Source: JBBDIK01 sp964640385
Lineage (GTDB): Bacteria > Actinomycetota > UBA4738 > JBBDHU01
Direction: 5' to 3'
DNA length: 35,614 bases
Assembly: GCA_964640385.1 (NCBI GenBank)
Contig: CAZXFL010000020.1
Span: forward strand, 1 to 35,614
This document shows positions 31,895 through 35,614 of the stretch, in pieces (position 1 is the stretch's first letter; each line of letters starts with the position of its first letter). Under the pieces are notes generated by a model, which was not told where the DNA came from, ran no database searches, and was given only the letters and a program-made list of their open reading frames with translations. Position numbers and translations under genes: made by a program.

Positions 31895-32994
31895 CCCGCC
31901 GCCGGATCGCGATCATCTTCGGGGGCCGCTCGGCCGAACACGAGATCTCGTGCATCTCGGCGCGCTCGGTCGCCGAGGCGCTGGACCCCGCCAGGTTCGA
32001 GATCGTTCCGATCGGCGTCGACAAGGACGGCCGGTGGCTGCGGCTCCCCTCCGTCCCGGCCCTTGAAGGCGCGAAGGCACCCCTGCCGTTCGTCGCCGGG
32101 GACGCCGGACCGGGGATCGCCCTGTCGCAAGAGCCGGGAGCGACCAGGCTCGTTGCCGCGGACGGAACCGACGAGGCGTTCGACGTCGTCTTCCCGCTGA
32201 TCCACGGGCCGCACGGCGAGGACGGCACGATCCAGGGCCTGCTCGAGATGGCCGACGTTCCTTACGTCGGTGCCGGCGTACTGGGCTCGGCGGTCGGGAT
32301 GGACAAAGCCATCCAGAAGGTGCTCCTGGAAGCGGCCGGGATCGCCGTCGTTCCGTACGCCGTCGTTCACGAGCGCGACTGGCGCGACGATCCCGAGGCC
32401 GCGGCCGCACAGGCGGAGGCGCTGGGGTTCCCCGTGTTCGTGAAGCCGGCTAACCTCGGTTCTTCGATCGGCATCACCAAGGTACACGGCCCGCAGGAGT
32501 TCGAACCCGCGATGGAGGAGGCGTTCCGCTACGACGTCAAGGCCGTCATCGAGAACGGGCTCGCGGACATCCGCGAGATCGAATGCGCGGTCCTGGGCAA
32601 CGATGACCCGGTGGCCTCGCTCCCCGGCGAGGTCGTGCCGTCCGGCGAGTTCTACGACTACCGCGCGAAGTACCTGGACGGATCGAGCGAACTCCACATC
32701 CCGGCCGATCTCCCCGACGCGATGGTCGATGAGGTGCAGCGCACGGCCGTGCGCTCGTTCCAGGCGATCGATTGCGCCGGGATGGCGCGGGTCGACTTCT
32801 TCGTCGGGAACGGAGGCGAGCTCTGGGTCAACGAACTGAACACCATCCCGGGGTTCACGACGATCTCGATGTACCCGAAGCTGTGGGAGGCCTCCGGCGT
32901 TCCCTACGCCGAACTGCTGGAACGGCTCATCGATCTCGCGGTGGAGCGCAGCGAACGCGAACGTAAGAAGGGCCGGACGCTACCGGCGCCGTAG
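31891..32994 (+). CDS. ddl: D-alanine--D-alanine ligase
   Basis: The 367-aa ATP-grasp enzyme joins two D-alanines for peptidoglycan. Conserved parts are FGGRSAEHEISCISA at the N-terminus (substrate-binding Glu in the EHE motif), PLIHGPHGEDGTIQGLLE, VFVKPANLGSSIGITK (ATP-contacting Lys and Ser loop), the EFYDYRAKY omega loop and the C-terminal LWVNELNTIPGFT metal-binding stretch. Tyr in the omega loop points to the D-Ala-D-Ala form and not the vancomycin-resistance D-Ala-D-Lac type. GTG 31891 overlaps the plsC stop. It implies an ordinary peptidoglycan cell wall. Confidence 0.95.
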   Translation: MTRRRIAIIFGGRSAEHEISCISARSVAEALDPARFEIVPIGVDKDGRWLRLPSVPALEGAKAPLPFVAGDAGPGIALSQEPGATRLVAADGTDEAFDVVFPLIHGPHGEDGTIQGLLEMADVPYVGAGVLGSAVGMDKAIQKVLLEAAGIAVVPYAVVHERDWRDDPEAAAAQAEALGFPVFVKPANLGSSIGITKVHGPQEFEPAMEEAFRYDVKAVIENGLADIREIECAVLGNDDPVASLPGEVVPSGEFYDYRAKYLDGSSELHIPADLPDAMVDEVQRTAVRSFQAIDCAGMARVDFFVGNGGELWVNELNTIPGFTTISMYPKLWEASGVPYAELLERLIDLAVERSERERKKGRTLPAP

Positions 32995-33015
32995 ATCGTC
33001 GCGGTGCGTCAGTGG

Positions 33016-33047
33016 CCGGTGCGAGCTGCTACCGGTGCGAGCTGCTA
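33016..33047. repeat. Perfect tandem duplication of a 16-bp unit
   Basis: CCGGTGCGAGCTGCTA occurs twice head to tail (33016-33031 and 33032-33047). The second copy contains the stop codon of the RAM-domain gene (TAG on the minus strand, 33047-33045), so the duplicated unit lies just after that gene's end. It probably arose by replication slippage; no function is evident. Confidence 0.9.
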
Positions 33048-33278
33048 GAGGTGAACGACCGGGCAGGTGAGGGTCCGGGTGATCCCCTCGACCGCCTGGA
33101 TCTTGGCCACGACCAGCTTGCCGAGCGCGTCGACGTCCGCGGCCTCGGCGCGCACGATCACGTCGTAAGGACCGGTCACGTCCTCGGCGTCGGTCACGCC
33201 GTCGATGTTCTGGATCTCCTTGACTACCTGAGCTGCCTTGCCGACCTCTGCCTGGATGAGGATGTACGCCTGGACCAC
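33045..33278 (-). CDS. Stand-alone Lrp/AsnC ligand-binding (RAM) domain protein
   Basis: The 77-aa protein is only the effector domain of Lrp/AsnC regulators, without the DNA-binding part: VQAYILIQAEVGKAAQVV, then IDGVTDAEDVTGPYDVIVRAEAADVDALGKLV. Such small proteins form dimers and higher rings that bind amino acids. I set the start at GTG 33278 because GGAGG lies 5 nt upstream and the resulting N-terminus (VVQAYIL) matches related proteins; ATG 33290 would add four residues and is an alternative. It is convergent with ddl and divergent from the phosphoribosyltransferase gene. Its role (amino acid sensing, partner regulation) is unknown. Confidence 0.88.
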   Translation of the reverse strand: MVQAYILIQAEVGKAAQVVKEIQNIDGVTDAEDVTGPYDVIVRAEAADVDALGKLVVAKIQAVEGITRTLTCPVVHL

Positions 33279-33437
33279 GATGACCTCCATGCTTGCTTCC
33301 CCCGGGGGGGTCCCGGTGGTGTGCGCGTCATCGTAGTGCGGGCTGCCGGGCCCGGCAAGGTGCGATGCTGTGGGCATCATGGGCAAGCGACGCAAGGTCC
33401 CCGGCCCGCTCGAACGTCGTCGTACCCGGTCGACCGG

Positions 33438-34085
33438 ATGATCTTCGCCAACCGCCGGGAGGCAGGACGCATGCTCGGGGTGGCGCTCGGCGGGCGGGCG
33501 GCCGGCGATGTCGTGGTCTTGGGCATCGCCCGCGGCGGGGTCATCGTAGCGCGCGCCGTCGCTGATGTGCTGGGCGCGCCGCTCGATGTGGTCATCCCGC
33601 GCAAGATCGGCGCGCCCCGGAATCCCGAGCTCGGCTTAGGCGCGATCGCGCCCGGCGTTCGGGTGCTCGACGAACGTCTCCTCGAGGTGCTCCACGTGGG
33701 TGAGGAGTACCTGGAAGAGGAGATCGCCGCCGAAGAGGCCGAGATCGAACGGCGCACGCGGGTCTATCGCGGGGACCGGGTTCCGATCCCGCTCGACGGC
33801 CGGACCGCCGTCGTCGTGGACGACGGCATCGCCACCGGGGGAACGGCCGTCGCCTCCATCCGCTGGGCGCGCGCCCGGGGCGCGTCGAAGGTGATCCTCG
33901 CGGTGCCGGTCGCACCGAGCGAGGGGGTGCGGCGGATGCAGCGCGAGGCGGACGAGGTTGTGGTGATCGAAACGCCGCCGGTGTTCCAGGCCGTGGGCCA
34001 GTGGTATCGCGACTTCGGCCAGGTCGAGGACACCGAGGTAGTGTCGGCGCTCGCCGCCGCCCGCGCCGACGGGAAGGACGGATGA
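33438..34085 (+). CDS. Phosphoribosyltransferase-family protein
   Basis: The 215-aa protein has the type I PRTase fold: VVLGIARGGVIVARAVAD near the N-terminus, KIGAPRNPELGLGAIA, and the PRPP-binding loop VVVDDGIATGGTAVAS (about 123-138). Its pattern is that of a common family of predicted phosphoribosyltransferases encoded alone or fused to alpha/beta hydrolases; the natural base acceptor is not known. ATG 33438 has no clear ribosome site but overlaps the TGA of a 20-codon ORF (33379-33441), which may couple translation. The longer open frame upstream has no homologous sequence. It overlaps the following membrane-protein gene by four bases. Confidence 0.88.
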   Translation: MIFANRREAGRMLGVALGGRAAGDVVVLGIARGGVIVARAVADVLGAPLDVVIPRKIGAPRNPELGLGAIAPGVRVLDERLLEVLHVGEEYLEEEIAAEEAEIERRTRVYRGDRVPIPLDGRTAVVVDDGIATGGTAVASIRWARARGASKVILAVPVAPSEGVRRMQREADEVVVIETPPVFQAVGQWYRDFGQVEDTEVVSALAAARADGKDG

Positions 34086-34414
34086 GGTTCGTCGAACTCC
34101 TGATCGCCGGGTTGCTGATCTTCGGGGGCATGCGATCGTTGCTGGTGTGGACGCAGCAGCGGCGCGTGGACGTTCACGGTGCGAGCCATCACATCTTGTT
34201 CGCAATGTTCGTGACCGGGCGCGTGGGGTTGTGGCTGTCGCTGGCAGGTCTGTTCCTGATCTCGCTGTCGGTTCCCTACGAAGGGCGCGCGTTCATAGAC
34301 GAGATGACGGCGTACCGCTGGTACCTGATGGTGCCCCTCGTGATGGGGGTCCTCCAGGTGGTGGCGGGCTACTTCCTCGGGCGGGGCACCGACGCGCCCG
34401 AACCCGAAGCTTGA
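34082..34414 (+). CDS. Small membrane protein of unknown function
   Basis: The 110-aa protein has three predicted membrane segments: about 4-22 (ELLIAGLLIFGGMRSLLVW), 40-63 (LFAMFVTGRVGLWLSLAGLFLISL) and 80-102 (YRWYLMVPLVMGVLQVVAGYF), with a short acidic tail. No catalytic or binding motif is visible. ATG 34082 overlaps the stop of the PRTase gene (ATGA), so the two are probably translated together. It ends two bases before the convergent pckA stop. I do not recognise the family. Confidence 0.75.
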   Translation: MRFVELLIAGLLIFGGMRSLLVWTQQRRVDVHGASHHILFAMFVTGRVGLWLSLAGLFLISLSVPYEGRAFIDEMTAYRWYLMVPLVMGVLQVVAGYFLGRGTDAPEPEA

Positions 34415-34415
34415 C

Positions 34416-35614
34416 TCAGCCGACCGCGCGGACGATGTCCCCGGAGAGTTCGGGGAATTCCCTCAGGCGAGCGGTGCGCTCGGTCTTCAATCGCTCGACC
34501 AACTCGGCGTACTCGTCCATGCGTCCCTCCCGTTCGTAGAGTCGGCGGGGCTGCAGCAGTTCGACGTCATCGAAGTCCGGCACCGCCTCGGCGATCTGGT
34601 ACCCGAAGTCGGGGTCGTCGGTCCAGGTGATGGTCCCCTCCGCGATGCCCTTCACGCATGCCGACGTGTGCGGGATCTTGACCTTCTTGGAGCGCGCGTC
34701 GTCGTCCTTGCCGCCGACCCTCCCGGTGTTCAATAGGAACACCTCGATCGGGTGTGAACCGAGCAGCTCCAGGATCCGGTTGCCCTGGAACCCGTGCGGC
34801 CGCGGGAAGAACGGGTTGGTCCCCGGCACCCGCAGGAACATGCCGGCCTCGGCCGCGCCGCCCGCGGACGTGCCGGTGGTCTCGCCGAGCATGAAGTACG
34901 CGGCGGCTTGCTGCTGCGAGAGCCGTGCGACCGAGGGGATGATGTTCTCGTTCCGGTTCAGGATCAGCAGGTGGTCGACCGTCCCCAGCCCCTCGGCGGG
35001 CCGGTAGCGCGCGAGGTCCGCCATCCCGAACACCGCGCGTCCGTTCTGCGTGTAGTGCTCGTTGAAGAAGTCGATGTTGCCGTCGTCGTCCTGGTAGACG
35101 TTCTCGAGGTACGCGTTCGGCTTCACGACCGCGTTGTAGATGTTGGGCTCGAAGTCGGGATCCAGGCTGAACGTCTTGGCGAAACAGCCGTTCTCGGTGC
35201 CGTACACCTTTCCGCCCGGCATCAATCCGACGAAGTCGTCCTGCACGGGCAGCGAGTCGTTCTGGGTGGTGAAGGTAGTCGTCGTCTTGCCGGTTCCCGA
35301 CAGGCCGATGATCAGGATCACCTTCTCGCCCTGCGCGGTGGGGATCACCTTCAACCCGGCGTGCAGCGCCAGCCCGCCTCGGTTGTAGACGATGTCGTTC
35401 CACATCCGCAGGCCGCCCTTCTTGGACTCGCCGAAGTAGTCGGAGTTGAAGACGCGTGTCACGTGGCGATCGAGGTCGACGGCGATCACGCGCTCGTCGG
35501 GATAGCCGGCGACCGGCAGGTTCGGCGTGTAGATGACCTGCACCTCCGGCTCGCCCCCCTCGCGCGGGAAGTAGAGCTTCTGCTGCATACCGGCGATGTT
35601 GGCGTTAGCCTTCT
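34416..35614 (-). CDS. pckA: Phosphoenolpyruvate carboxykinase (ATP), 5' end outside window
   Basis: The visible C-terminal ~399 residues belong to ATP-type PEP carboxykinase, which converts oxaloacetate and ATP to PEP in gluconeogenesis. Motifs seen: KKGGLRMWNDIVYNRGGLALH, the kinase-1a P-loop GLSGTGKTTTT, the metal/oxaloacetate segment PVQDDFVG, and the ENGCFAKTFSLD stretch. The open frame continues past base 35614 upstream of the Met at 35588, so that Met is internal; about 130 residues are missing. ATP-type rather than GTP-type enzyme is notable if the host is an actinobacterium, where the GTP type is common. Confidence 0.95.
   Translation of the reverse strand, partial: KANANIAGMQQKLYFPREGGEPEVQVIYTPNLPVAGYPDERVIAVDLDRHVTRVFNSDYFGESKKGGLRMWNDIVYNRGGLALHAGLKVIPTAQGEKVILIIGLSGTGKTTTTFTTQNDSLPVQDDFVGLMPGGKVYGTENGCFAKTFSLDPDFEPNIYNAVVKPNAYLENVYQDDDGNIDFFNEHYTQNGRAVFGMADLARYRPAEGLGTVDHLLILNRNENIIPSVARLSQQQAAAYFMLGETTGTSAGGAAEAGMFLRVPGTNPFFPRPHGFQGNRILELLGSHPIEVFLLNTGRVGGKDDDARSKKVKIPHTSACVKGIAEGTITWTDDPDFGYQIAEAVPDFDDVELLQPRRLYEREGRMDEYAELVERLKTERTARLREFPELSGDIVRAVG

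Noticed and set aside
33012..33437. N-terminal extension of the phosphoribosyltransferase
   Set aside because: It is antisense to the RAM-domain gene, has no family similarity, and the PRTase fold starts at about ATG 33438.

Overview
The window is high-GC bacterial DNA with tightly packed genes, many 4-bp ATGA/GTGA overlaps, frequent GTG starts and TANNNT-type -10 boxes that in two places sit 6 nt upstream of a start codon (leaderless style). A CofC-type F420 biosynthesis gene, an HU protein with a basic C-terminal tail, a stand-alone Lrp/AsnC effector domain and a class II BirA point to an actinobacterium or similar deep-branching high-GC lineage. I cannot place it more finely from sequence alone. 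No mobile element, CRISPR array or rRNA was seen; there is one tRNA.

The left two thirds (1-23416) look like an accessory catabolic region. The left edge holds the C-terminal part of a peptide-type ABC ATPase. After a 395-nt leader comes a plus-strand operon (977-7408): a DmdA/GcvT-family methyltransferase, an M24 (creatinase/aminopeptidase P/DddP-like) protein with degraded metal ligands, a CrtI-like FAD oxidoreductase, a fold-III PLP decarboxylase-like protein with altered active-site residues, and a second GcvT-like protein. A complete peptide/opine-type ABC importer converges on it from the minus strand (13126 down to 7423). A stand-alone alpha/beta hydrolase follows. Next is a divergently arranged TetR/hot-dog gene pair facing a plus-strand operon (15544-23416): acyl-CoA dehydrogenase, DmdB/AlkK-like acyl-CoA ligase, thiolase, a third DmdA/GcvT-like protein, SDR, lipoprotein esterase and alpha/beta hydrolase. 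Two matching palindromes (TTGAC-N6-GTCAR) lie in the TetR/dehydrogenase spacer. Together this resembles a THF-dependent demethylation plus CoA-thioester pathway like the DMSP demethylation route (DmdA-DmdB-DmdC), but the substrate cannot be read from sequence and several enzymes carry unusual active-site changes.

A tRNA-Gln(CUG) at 23493-23563 marks the change to housekeeping genes. HU faces a minus-strand biotin operon, birA-bioB-bioF-(BioZ/FabH-like)-bioA-bioD, followed in the same direction by cofC and a cold-shock-like gene. A BirA-operator-like palindrome sits at the birA promoter. Divergent from it are plsC (probably starting at CTG) and ddl. The right end has a stand-alone RAM-domain regulator, a phosphoribosyltransferase, a small membrane protein and a 5'-truncated ATP-type PEP carboxykinase.
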